Positions 34,810 to 46,800 of a stretch of DNA of 64,000 nt are shown here, one piece after another. The stretch is from Breviolum minutum Mf 1.05b.01 (Eukaryota > Sar > Dinophyceae > Suessiales > Symbiodiniaceae): assembly GCA_000507305.1 (NCBI GenBank), contig DF240737.1, positions 1-64,000 on the forward strand, given 5' to 3'. The notes beneath the pieces were generated by a model. The model saw only the letters and a list, made by a program, of their open reading frames with translations. It was not told where the DNA came from and did no database searches. Position 1 is the first letter of the stretch; the number at the start of each line of letters is the position of its first letter. Both the position numbers and the translations under genes were made by a program.

Positions 34810-37800
34810 CTAATGGGGACACTTGTTCATGAAGAAAAAAAAGAACGAAAAAAGGACACGGCATTTTGTTAAAAGATGGCATAAGACCTTATATTTGAAA
34901 AAAAAAAGTATAGAAACTGCATAGAAATATCCCTGGTCGAGTGAAATAACCATTGTCTTTCATTCACCCTGAAGTCATGATTCAAACACAATTCCGAATT
35001 TCCATTGTACAAAACAACCGAGTGGACGTCACTCATCTTCACCCAAGATACAAGTCGTGGGTTTCCTACTTTCATTTATGTCCCCTGCTTAAACCCATTG
35101 AAAGGGCTGCCTTTGCTTCAGAAATAGTACAAAAATCAACTATCAACTGCATTTGTTGCCAATTTCTATCATAACCATTGTGTCAAATTCTCTCATACAC
35201 ATTGTCAAAATCCCCCCAAAATGGGCCCCATTCAATGATCCCTGCTTTTTTCATCCAAAAATCTTGGCCAATTATCCGTATCAGGGGATAGTTGGATGTA
35301 CCCCGATCCCAACGTGGGCCCCCTATGGAAGATCCCCATATTAAAGCTCTAAATTAGGTGGGTATTTATGGGCTTTCCCCAAGAATCACTGGTGATTTAT
35401 CGCCAGAAATCGCCAAACCCGTCCTTGAAGCTTTCTGGAGGAACAGTGCACTCAGCCTCGCTGAGAGGGCTGAAAACTCCGGTTCATCCACAAACTCCGA
35501 GAAAAATACGGTGGATGCGAATGTGTAGAATGTGTACTGTATGTATATGATATATTGTATATATATATATATATGTATAGGTAAATATGTATATATATGT
35601 ATACATATCTAGACAGTCCAGATCTGATTCATGATATCATAATACTTTTTTGGGTGAATTATAAATGGCAAATGGATGGTACATTTTGTGGATGATACAT
35701 GTGTGAATCCTAACATGTCACGCCACCCATGAAAAAGGGCACCTACCCTTACCAAGCCCGGCAACAAGAGCTGTTGTAAGACAATAGGATAGATTGTTGC
35801 AGATATAACGCAGGCATAACTCCGGCAAATCCTACTTAACCCCTGTTGTAGGTGGGTATGAACTAGCTAATTACATTCAATGTATCCAACAGCTGAAAAT
35901 CAGGTGCGTTTGTTACTGGGTTTTTTAATGACATTCCAAACCTCCAAAACTTCAAGAGAGATCAGGAAACCAAAGAATCTCTGCACTAAGCGCTGCACTG
36001 TGAGACCATTATTGAACTCTTCGATGGCAGACAATTCTGTCTTGGTATTTTCCGTATCTGACCTGGCAAAACATCTGATTTCGGGGAGATATGTCATACA
36101 TGGACACACCGATCTGCCTAGAATAAACCAGCTAACCATCAAGTGATGGTAAATGTTCAGGACTTTTTTTGGAAGACAATAGTGGTCAAATATGCTATGT
36201 TTTTAAATTAGGTACCCTCAAATTGCTGGGTTTTGGAACCTCCAGGAAACTGCCAGAATTGGAGGACAGACCCGAAAAATCACATCAAAAGTTGATAGTT
36301 TCGGCCTTAGTTCAGGGCGGTTACCTTGCCCCCTTTCCCAAACTACCTTTGGGGGGGGGGGGGGGGTTAGTCGTTTGTTTGGTCAAGAAACACTTCACCC
36401 CAATTGGGTTGATATTATCTACTTTTAAGATATGTTGACTCTTTACTTTCCCATATTTTGGCACGAAATTTATAACAGTCAAGAATCCTCCCTATGTTTC
36501 GGCGGGTGAAACGAAGAAATGTTTTCAAAAACCTCACCTGAACTGGATTGGACAGAAGCTGCTTGTGGGACTCACAAAGCACGCCGCAGCACGCCATTCG
36601 CTTTGAAAAAGATTCATAGAAATATTAGAAACAGCAACAATCTTCAAACAAAATCGCCAGGGAGTCTGAAGCTCTTGAAGATCTGCTTCCAAACGTTGTG
36701 ATGCCTGCGATTTCAAGCATCAATGTTGGAAGACATCCTGCACTAGGGATGTACACCAATATATTTTTATGGGAATCTAGGGTAACCCCCCCCATAAGTA
36801 AGGGATGATTAACCAGCATTGTCCCTTAATTAGGCCTTATTTCAAGGGGGGGACATTGGGGAGGTACCCTTAGATTGCCATGATATTTGGGAATTTCCTA
36901 CCGACCTTCAGTGCATCCGGCTTGTCACATCTCACATCGTAGAACAACAGAAAAAGAACCAACTGTTTGGTGCTAAAAACCAGCGGCTTAACACCAAGCT
37001 GGGTAAGGAAATCTTCCTAAAAATACCGATGTTGATTTGAAGTGTTTAAGTTAACTTTGGCCGTTTTTCGCATGTACCCTTGTACTTGTTTGATTCGATC
37101 CTAATATGAAATGACAAAAAAAGATTACCCTCTGCCAAAGTAACTCGATCAAGAATGCCCCATGGAAAATATATCTTGGCTGTCCAGTTTCCTAGCCAGC
37201 TATGCTAGTTGATCCCGGAGTGACGTTTCGGCCTGGATCTTGTACTTCATGTCCTTCTCCTTTCGGGTCTTTTCCAATTTCATATCCTGGACCCAGGGAG
37301 CCAATTTTGGCTTTCAGGCAGGCGTCCACTTCGATTTGGTGTCAGACCTCTTGTTTCACAGTGACGTAGAAGTATAATACTATACACTCTGTAAAAGTAA
37401 CAAAGCACCGTTCAAAGCCTTCCCAAAAGGTTCCAACAAAAAGCAGTCTTCAGATGCAATGCTGGGAGACCAGGGAGAATATCAGGGAGGATATAGACAA
37501 TACACATACAGTTGATACTGAGCCAAACATCAGTTGCGGCTGGTAGCTTTACGTATCCTTTCGGTGGGAAACCCCCGACGTCAAGGACGTCAAGGCATTG
37601 GAGGTTCCAGTAAAACGTTGGGTCATTGTACTTCCACCCGAAACATTCCTACATCTGGAAAGGGGATCACCATCCATCCATCCATCCATCCATCTCATCC
37701 CATCCCATCCCATCCCATCCCATCCCATCCCATCCCGTCCCATCCTATCCATCCCTCCATTCATCCATCCATCCATCTGATTCCTTTGAAAAAGTCCAAC

Positions 37801-40800
37801 AATCCCTAAATCTCTGAAAATACAAATCTCTGACTCGAATTCCCAAACCTTGCCGAACAAAACTACCATCCAACAGTTGTGAAAAATCCCCAAAATCGCT
37901 CCTGCAACTCCTTCTTGAAATCGCCCTGGGGCCGTTTTTCAACCATACACATGGATGGTTGCTTACCCTTCCTCCCATAGCTCCATGGTTCAGTGAAAAA
38001 TGGGATAAATCTCCAATGGGATCGTTAACACTTCAAATATCAGCGCCATTTTCCACTGAACCATGATTATGGGAAAAAGAGGTACATTTTTTTCCCAGAG
38101 CGACCCTTCAGAAACCCATAGATGCGCAGAATTCTCAAAGAATCACCTTCACCTTGGAAGGTTTTTCACGATTTCCCATTGTTTGGGTTGTTGGCGGATC
38201 GATTGCATCCAACTAAAAAAAGGTGCAGTGCTGTATCCCAAAACGATCCAAACAGTACTGCAAGTCGCCTACTCTAAATTCAGGGTTCGTTGGAAACCAA
38301 TTCAAACTATCCGCATTAAAGGATAAAAATACAAGCATAGGGAGTCAAAGGACCATGCAACAAAAATATGTGCAAAACTGCAATTCCAATTCTTCTGAAA
38401 TCGATCCTCTTTGACCCTTTGCGGAAAAAGTGCCAAAAGAGGTAAAGTACAACTGGCAAATGGAGATCCTTTTTAACTTCAATGTGATCCGCTTGCTTCC
38501 CAGGTCCAAAGTAGCCCATGAAAGCCCATCATGAGTCCAGGGCTTCCAATGAGTATCGAAAAATGGCCTCCACAAGTCCTGCTTTAAAGGCAAAGATGTG
38601 TAAAGAATTAAGCAGCTTTGGGCTACAAGATGCCATCAAGTCATCAAGTGCCAATTGCTTTGCATTGCGCATTGCGCACTGCGGAAAACTAAGCAAACAA
38701 GAATCAAGCCGCTCTCAAGGNNNNNNNNNNNNNNNNNNNNNNNNNNNNNNNNNNNNNNNNNNNNNNNNNNNNNNNNNNNNNNNNNNNNNNNNNNNNNNNN
38801 NNNNNNNNNNNNNNNNNNNNNNNNNNNNNNNNNNNNNNNNNNNNNNNNNNNNNNNNNNNNNNNNNNNNNNNNNNNNNNNNNNNNNNNNNNNNNNNNNNNN
38901 NNNNNNNNNNNNNNNNNNNNNNNNNNNNNNNNNNNNNNNNNNNNNNNNNNNNNNNNNNNNNNNNNNNNNNNNNNNNCATCAAGTGCCAATTGCTTTGCAT
39001 TGCGCATTGCGCACTGCGGAAAACTAAGCAAACAAGAATCAAGCCGCTCTCAAGGCATTGCCATCCCGGCCAAAAGCGTTGCCAAAGCACATCCCATCAT
39101 CGTGCTACTCGTGGCTGCACCGGAGGTTGAGCAAGCAGGAACTTGAGACCACGAGAGAGTGTCGGGGGTTGCGTTTCTGCTCGCAGCAGCACTTTCCTTG
39201 TTGATGCATTGGCCCTCTACAGGAACAAAGTTCTGTGGTCCTCCATCACCATCTGAGCATTGCAAATAGATGGTGCTCACGTCGCAGCTCATCCCTGAAT
39301 CTGGCACCACAGTGCAAGTATAGTTGGCAGCAGTTGTCCCCTTAGCGCCACCAATGGTCGTACCCTGCTCACACGTGAAGCCACCATTTGTAGGCACATC
39401 CATAGTCCAGCCCCATGCGGCACGACTGGGTGCAAGACCGGAAAAGATCTGGATTGCCAATGCACCCACTCCAGCTGCAACTGCTTTCGACATCATGATC
39501 TTCGTTTGAGTCGGGGCTCGGCAAAGTCTCACGGGCAGATGTCAGGCAACTTAAGCCAGAGCAATCGTGCAGAAACACAAGGCAATGTGCTGGCAGTGCT
39601 GTATCACAAAACGATCCAAACAGTACTGCAAGTCGCCTACTCTAAATTCAGGGTTCGTTGGAAGCCAATTCAAATTATCCGCATTAAAGGATAAAAAATA
39701 CAAGCATAGGGAGTCAAAGGACCATGCAACAAAGATATGCTGTGCAAACCTTCAATTGAGATGACTGATTCCTCTGAATTCGATCAATGTTTTTCTCCTG
39801 GTATCAGTCACTCTGTCGCACCTCTGCGGTGGATTCAGAGACTCGCATCTGCGCCAGATTCTTTGCAAAGTCAGATTCCACCACCTGGAAAGATAGATAG
39901 ATAGAAAGATAGATAGATAGATAGATATGTACATCAAATATGATACAGTAAGTGATATGTATTTATATCTTACTGATATATTGGATAGCATTCAAGTATA
40001 TGTGTGTGTGTGAAAAATAAATGCAAATATCAAATGATACGTGTGGTATGTATAGATTTTATGTATATGCAACTATAATAGTCCCCGTGAACTTCAGGAT
40101 GCGAGTAACCGCAAGGATTCTCAAGGATCCCCACTAAACCGTCAACTGCTGCTGTGGGTGCGGGGGACTAGTTCAAATATATGATCATGGGTGTAGTCCT
40201 AAGATTCGTAGATGTTTCACTCAAAACTCTCCGCGAGTTTAAGAATCATATAGCAAATTGACTGATTCCTCCGGGTCAGTCTCTAAAAAAATTGGAGTAC
40301 CAGAAGGCTGAGTGCTACTTTTTGAATTCACAATCTCCTCCACCATTTGACATATAATCATGTGACTCTTCTCTAGCAACAAGACTGGAAACCAAAAAAC
40401 CGTGGTGCCTTTTACCATCTCTCTCTACATTTTTTTTTCAGGTATTTGAGCAACATTCAAAACCCTTATGACATTCCAATCTTCCGAGGAAGGTTCAGGT
40501 TCCGGGATCCGAAAAACAAACGGCTGAACTGAAATAATCCATACATCACTGGGTACTAGAGTCCCTTATATACAGCAAATAAGGGTTTTACTCATATGAG
40601 ACGCAATCCCCCAGCAGCCTCCAACATGCCAATGATGCCCGTTGCAGTACCTGCAACTTTTTTAAACCAAAAACTTACCGGGGAGAAATAGGAAGCACAT
40701 GAACACACACCCGAAAAGATAAATCGTATGTCCTTCATGTTCCATGGCTAGTTTTGAGTTGTTCTGCTTTTCAGCAGATCTAATCAGATTTATGATTTGT

Positions 40801-43800
40801 AGATTAGGACAATCTATTGCAATACAGATTTTTCGCTACATTTGAGGATTTTAAAAAGGGCATTAATCCACAATCTCTGGGGAAAACTTATGCCTTGTTT
40901 GAATCTAGGTTCCGCCAACACCATCCATCATCGACTCAATGGAACCTACAGAAGATGTTGGCCCCAAAATCCTGGGTACCCTCCTGAAAACAAACATAGC
41001 ACCTAAAAATGGTGGTTTCCAATAGGAATCTCCTTTTCCAGTGGTCTATTTTCAGGTGCTATGTTAGTTCTAGGGAGGGTACATTTTTTGGGGCTTTTTT
41101 TGGGAGGCCCTCTTTAAGGGCCCCCCCTAAAATCGATTTCAGGGCCTCCAAAAAAAAAAACACCTTTGGAAGTTGGAAATTTGCAGGGCCTCCAAAAAAT
41201 CCCAGCAACTGCCAAGCCAAAGCGCCTTTGTTTTCACTGGCCTTGGCTGTACCTCCATAAAACCTCAAATGGTATTGTCAGGACTGGGCCATTCAAGGAC
41301 AAAGTTGCCATATATCAGATTTCCTACTAGCAATAGAAATATCAGGGCTTCGATATTAGGTGCGCAAATTCTCCGCTCTTCAAGGAAGATGTTTACATAT
41401 GTTTACATATATCTTCAAAAAAACCCTACCCTGATTCATACATATGTATATATATATATACATACACATATATATATATATATACATATTCTAACTACAT
41501 ACTTATCTTGCAGCAAAGTCTTCAAACGGTTTCCCAAGCTTGCTAAACACATTTTCGAAACCTCTCCAAGCCGCTCCCCACCCCGGCCCGTTGATGACTA
41601 AGGATTGGCACTCCCGTAAGACTCGTAATGCCATTTTCACACCTTCAATACTTTCCTTCGCCGTTGTCCAAACGTTTCGACGTCTCGAGGTTTCGACGTG
41701 GATCCAGCGGCTTTTGTTTTTTTTTCAAACATTGGCAATGGGAAAAAAAACACACAAGGATTTCTTCTTGAGTGAATTCTGCAAAGATATTATATTATAT
41801 TATATATATATCCTTGGATTTTCTCAGAACATCGACGTGAGAAAGTACCTAATGAGATATTGGGAATCCATTCCGTTTGAAAGAGTATAATTGCTTGGCA
41901 TGCTACCACACCTATGCTTGGAAACATCCCGGAAGTGCGGTGATGAACCAAAAACTGTGTATTCAATTCACCTGATGCAGGTTGAGCCATCTATGGAACG
42001 CAACCCCGTTCCAACATCATGAGCATCGAAAAATTTCTTGTTCTATGTGTGTATGAACCATTTGCACCGGGATTTTGGGTCCAGACCTTAACATCTCCTC
42101 AACATGCAAGCATTGGAGTATCACAAAGACTATCTTAATCAATACTCCATGTATGGACTATTTACCTACATTATATAAAGATCTAAAATGGCCACGTGAA
42201 AAGCAAGTGGAAATGGATGCAGCTTTTACAACTATTCCACCAACCCATTGGCTAATTGCATCATTGGTAACCATCCAACCATCCGTTGATTTCTATTACA
42301 GTAATTGAAAAGTAGATCGCTAACCGTCCCTACATATTGGTTTACTTTTGGACCCTTTACCAACCTACCTTTTGGTATCGGCAAGCCATCTATTTTGACC
42401 ATATACAGCTAGCATTGAGTTATCCCGTGTTCTAATCCATCCTGCCCGCCCACGCCACCATACATTTCACACATTAAAAAAAAAACATTTTCCAAAATTT
42501 CAATCAATAATTTTTAGGAAAATTTATCCTAAAAACTATTTCAACTTTTTGCCTCAAGATCATCCAAATGTTTTTTTGATAAAATATGTTTTGGCCATCT
42601 ACATTCTTTAACTTTGCATTCACGAACTTCACAATCTACTTCAATTAAGTTGTAAGTTTTTCTGTACTCCCTATTCTTTGCTAAAATTTCTGGTTTATTT
42701 TCTTCATAATATGCTGCCCATGTTGTTTTTACTTTGTCAGGATTTTTTGCTCTCCATCGCCTACCTTTCTCTAAACAAGGATTGCAAGTTGTATTTTTTC
42801 CAGTAAATTTATCCAAATCTTTTTTAATCCCACAATCTCCACAAGTGTATTGCTCCATACTATAGTAAGTTGATTTGTCTTTGAGTGTCTTTGACTTAAA
42901 AACCATCTGAACACAGGGCGTCAGCCTCATAGAAAAATCACATCCATAAATCTATCATACAATTTATGCAGTATTATGCCAGTGAACGCGATAGCGTTGA
43001 ATCGCGTAGCGTTGCGACCTTTGGGAGAGTGATGCTCATAGAAAAACATAATTCCTAAATTTAAACAAAAATTCTACAAACAAGTTTTAGGATGAAATTT
43101 ATTCAAATTAATGGTAAGTCTCTATGATGTGCTTAAGTATTTTCTGCCGTGCTCCAACCTAATTCCCAGTTAGGTTCAACCTAATTTCCAATTTAGGTTC
43201 AACCTAATTCCAATGTTAGGTTCAACCTAATTCCAATGCTAGGTTCAACCTAATTGCAACCTAGTGTGCTACATTAATTGCTAAATTAGGTCTATGCTAC
43301 TACCTCAACTTGAAGTTTTTGCCCTTCAAACTTCAAGTTTTTGACCTCCAAACCCCTGACCTGCAATTTCACCACCCTTGATGTGCAATTTCACCACCCT
43401 TGATGTGCAATTTCACCACCCTTGATGTGCAATTTCACCGCCCCTGATGTGCAATTTCACCACCCCCAATGTGCAAGTTCACCACCCTTGATGTGCAATT
43501 TCACCGCCCCTGATGTGTGGGCGGGCAGGATGGATTAGAACACGGGATAACTCAATGCTAGCTTATACGGTATAACTGTATAACATAAAAATCGATAGAA
43601 AGTCGATTTTGACATGGGAAGAAAAAAAAAACAAGTGACATCTCTCCAAAAACAAAGGGTCCTTTACTTCTGGAACCGTCTTTTCAAACCTGAGCCCAAG
43701 CGTCAAGTTGCACCAGTTTTTGGGACATTTGAAGGATGGAGGAAGATGACCGTACCCGGACCCATCCAACAAAGATATTCCAATAGACTTTTTCGGGAGG

Positions 43801-46800
43801 AAGATGAGTGAAAAATCACCAAAGTTTGGAGGAGGAGTTTCCAATGAACGCTGGCATTCCAGGAATAAAACTCCCCAGAAAATTACAGCGAGACTGCGTG
43901 AAGTTGACCTGATTCAAAAAAAATGATATGCACTTGAGATATATATTAATTATATGTTAAAATTTCGAGTTTTCCACAAGGAGAAGTAAGGAGCAGTTTA
44001 AGAAAATTCACAACTCTAAAAACAGAAACTGTGACATGTAGCATCATTTGCCACCATGTGCTGTCACGAAGCTGTGCTTTCTCCTTCGCCCGCAGCTGGG
44101 TCATATTGACCTCCAGTTGGTCCGAAAATGAAGCAACAAAGCAACCTCCAAGCAACATAGACCTATGCTAGGTATCTAATTCTATATAGCTTTATGCCCG
44201 CCTATAATTACCCTTGCTTCTTAGAGGTGCAGAAACCTGTTTGATAAACAAACCCCATAATGGGCTGTCCATAATTCACGACAACAATATTTGCTGCGTT
44301 GATTTGTAGAGTTTCATCTTTGATACACTTCCATCTCAAGATTATCTAGGCGGTGGTTAAACCGCTACCCAAATTTGAAAAATATTCGTCGAAATTATTT
44401 CCCCAAGGGTCGGGGTGAAAACAAAAAAATGTTTTTCAACCACCACCTACTTATCATCTTCCATCTCCTTCCCAGCTCCGCTTCTGCACCTCCGTCTCGG
44501 CGAGCGTGGCCAAGGCCTTCTGCAAATCAGAAGCTTCGGCCTTCCGAACAAATTTTGATGGACATTTTAAGGTCGGAGATGCTGAGAATTTTGATGGAGT
44601 TGGTCGGATTTTTGTTTAAAGGGAGTGATTGAATCTCCAATCACTTTCCTTCAAAAAGGTTTCACTCGAGAGTGATTTCTCATGGTCCCAAATGTAAAAA
44701 ATCACATCACTTCAATTCGAAAGGTGTTCTAGAAGGCTTCCCCGTCGAATACCCCGGATTTCATCATTTCTTCAACAAATACTAGTTGGTTTCAACCCGT
44801 TTGAAAAATATGAGTCAAAATGGGAATCTTCCCCATTTTAGGGGTGAAAATAAAAAATATATGAAACCATCACCTAGTTACAGTTTCTGCTGGTTTTCTT
44901 GTGGGATTCAAAGGATGGGTGAATTTTCATAACACGCCAAAGATGTAGGGCAAAAAACGGATCCAACGGAAAACCCAGGACTTTAACCAGCGACTTTTCA
45001 GGGCCTTGAGTGTTGCAGATTTTGACGCAGCAGCATCAATCCTGACGTAGGAATTGGTTTTTTGTGGTAGGTTTGATTTTTGGATGGAGCATTCCAATCG
45101 CAAAAATTGTGAAAAAAAAACAATCTATATAATGCAATCCAAGGGACTTTGTCTGCAAATCTTCCAATTCATCTTGTTTTCCCTCTTGTTTTCCTTTTGC
45201 CTTCAGGTCAGAAGGGAAAAACCAAAGGATGGATAGATTCAATAGATAGGATGCGCACTGGATTCCAATAGCAAGACAAGACTTTTCCATCTGAAGGAAT
45301 TTGTATGAGGTCCTTCTGCACATTTCCACTTACTGAGTCTACTGGTGCCTTGCTATCATCCTGTGGTCAAATACAAGCCCACATTGTATGTGTTGAAGTG
45401 CATCTTGAAAATCTAAGACCCAAATTTATTGAAAATGCGTTTGCCAATTTTACATCAGTTTCTAGATTCTGAAGCTTAAGTTGGTAAACTTTTTGGGGAT
45501 TGCTTCCCCGACCAAACCACCATCAAAACCCATGCCTTGGAGAGTTCTTTATCGCAGTAAGCCTGGTCTGCTTCAGATTTGGTAAATTGCTGGTTTGGGG
45601 CCCGGTGGTATGGATTCCTAGGATCCCCCTTGTGAAAGGGATTGTTGCTTACTGGTACCCCGATTCGAATCCCAAACCACCGGGCCCCAAACCAACAATT
45701 AACCATTAGTTGATTCCCCCCCAAAACAAAACAAGACCTGTTCCAAAGAAGTGGCTTCTTTATTTTTCGTTAAAGAAAACTACTGGGGGAGGGCCCCCTG
45801 ATCTTGCAGGAAAAAATTGATTTTTGTAGGATACCCAAAAAAGATTCGGGAGGAGTCCCTACTTTTGAGACACACTCAGGCGGCCGCTGCAAAAACAATC
45901 CAATTTATCGGTAGCATGTATAGAACGTAGAGTACAGAGATTCAATTTTGTGTTCAAGAATTTGAACCCTTGGAAAAATCCACAAATGCACCAAACCAAT
46001 CAAAACATATCTTCCCAAGCGTTTGATTTTTGGCCTGGCAATTGCCAGATCCGAGCCCGGCTCGGATGCTACAACAGAAAGGGTGATGGAATATGAGGGA
46101 TTCTCGAGCACCTTCTTATCCGCAGCTTTGCGAAGCTCCTTCTGCATGTTTTCAATCATGTCCTTAGTCCCCAGAAACCCAGGTTCATTGAATCCTGGTT
46201 GTTTAAAGACAGGATCCTTTTGTGATTTATTATGAAATAATCACCATATAATTGGGCAGTATAGTCCCCTGTATACACTAAACAACTAGGGTATCTTTCA
46301 TTGCTCAGGTTCATTTCTTAAGCAATGATCCAATGATTTGCTGAAGCATTTTCATCAAGCATTGAAAACAGTACTTCACCTGAAAAAAAAAAAGTTACAC
46401 TTCCCCTTCTCCCCAACAAAATTCCTCATGATTTCATGGATCTCACCAAAAATCCCCCATATTTCCCTACATGTTTTTTACAACAAAAAAATGGAACCCT
46501 CCCACCTCTTCCAGGAGGCCCAAGAACCCCCGAAAATTCGAAAAATCAAGGCCCTGTCCGACAACATGGTCTTAATCTTGTCAAAGGCATCTGCACCGGA
46601 AGTCAAGTCAGATCCTGGCGTTTTTTTTCGGTGAAAACCCCAGCTGGGTGCCTTTTTAAAGGGGGGGAAACCTACCTACGGACCTACGCGAATCAAACCT
46701 CTCAAACGGTGGTGCCTTTAGGTCCTGGAAACAAAAAAAACATTAAAAACAACACCCTCCCCCCCAAAAAGAAGGGTGGAAACCTCCATGACTGGTGGCT

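Larger units (their letters stand above)
42407..43563. mobile_element. Complete 1,157-bp inverted-repeat element with zinc-finger ORF
   Basis: Perfect 47-bp terminal inverted repeats at 42407-42453 and 43517-43563, starting AGCTAGCATTGAG, flanked by a 5-bp direct duplication TATAC (42402-42406 and 43564-43568). The inside is much more AT-rich than the surroundings and holds one ORF (minus strand) and two blocks of short tandem repeats. Ends of the form AG...CT with 5-6 bp target duplications recall Polinton-like/virophage-like elements, but at this length it can only be a non-autonomous or strongly deleted member. It sits in an intron of the coiled-coil gene. Unmutated ends suggest recent movement. 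Confidence 0.9.

Noticed and set aside
38225-39739. Classical LTR retrotransposon
   Set aside because: No gag/pol sequence, primer-binding site or polypurine tract seen between the repeats.
43366-43516. CRISPR-like regular repeats
   Set aside because: Units follow each other directly without spacers, in a eukaryotic mobile element; it is a minisatellite.
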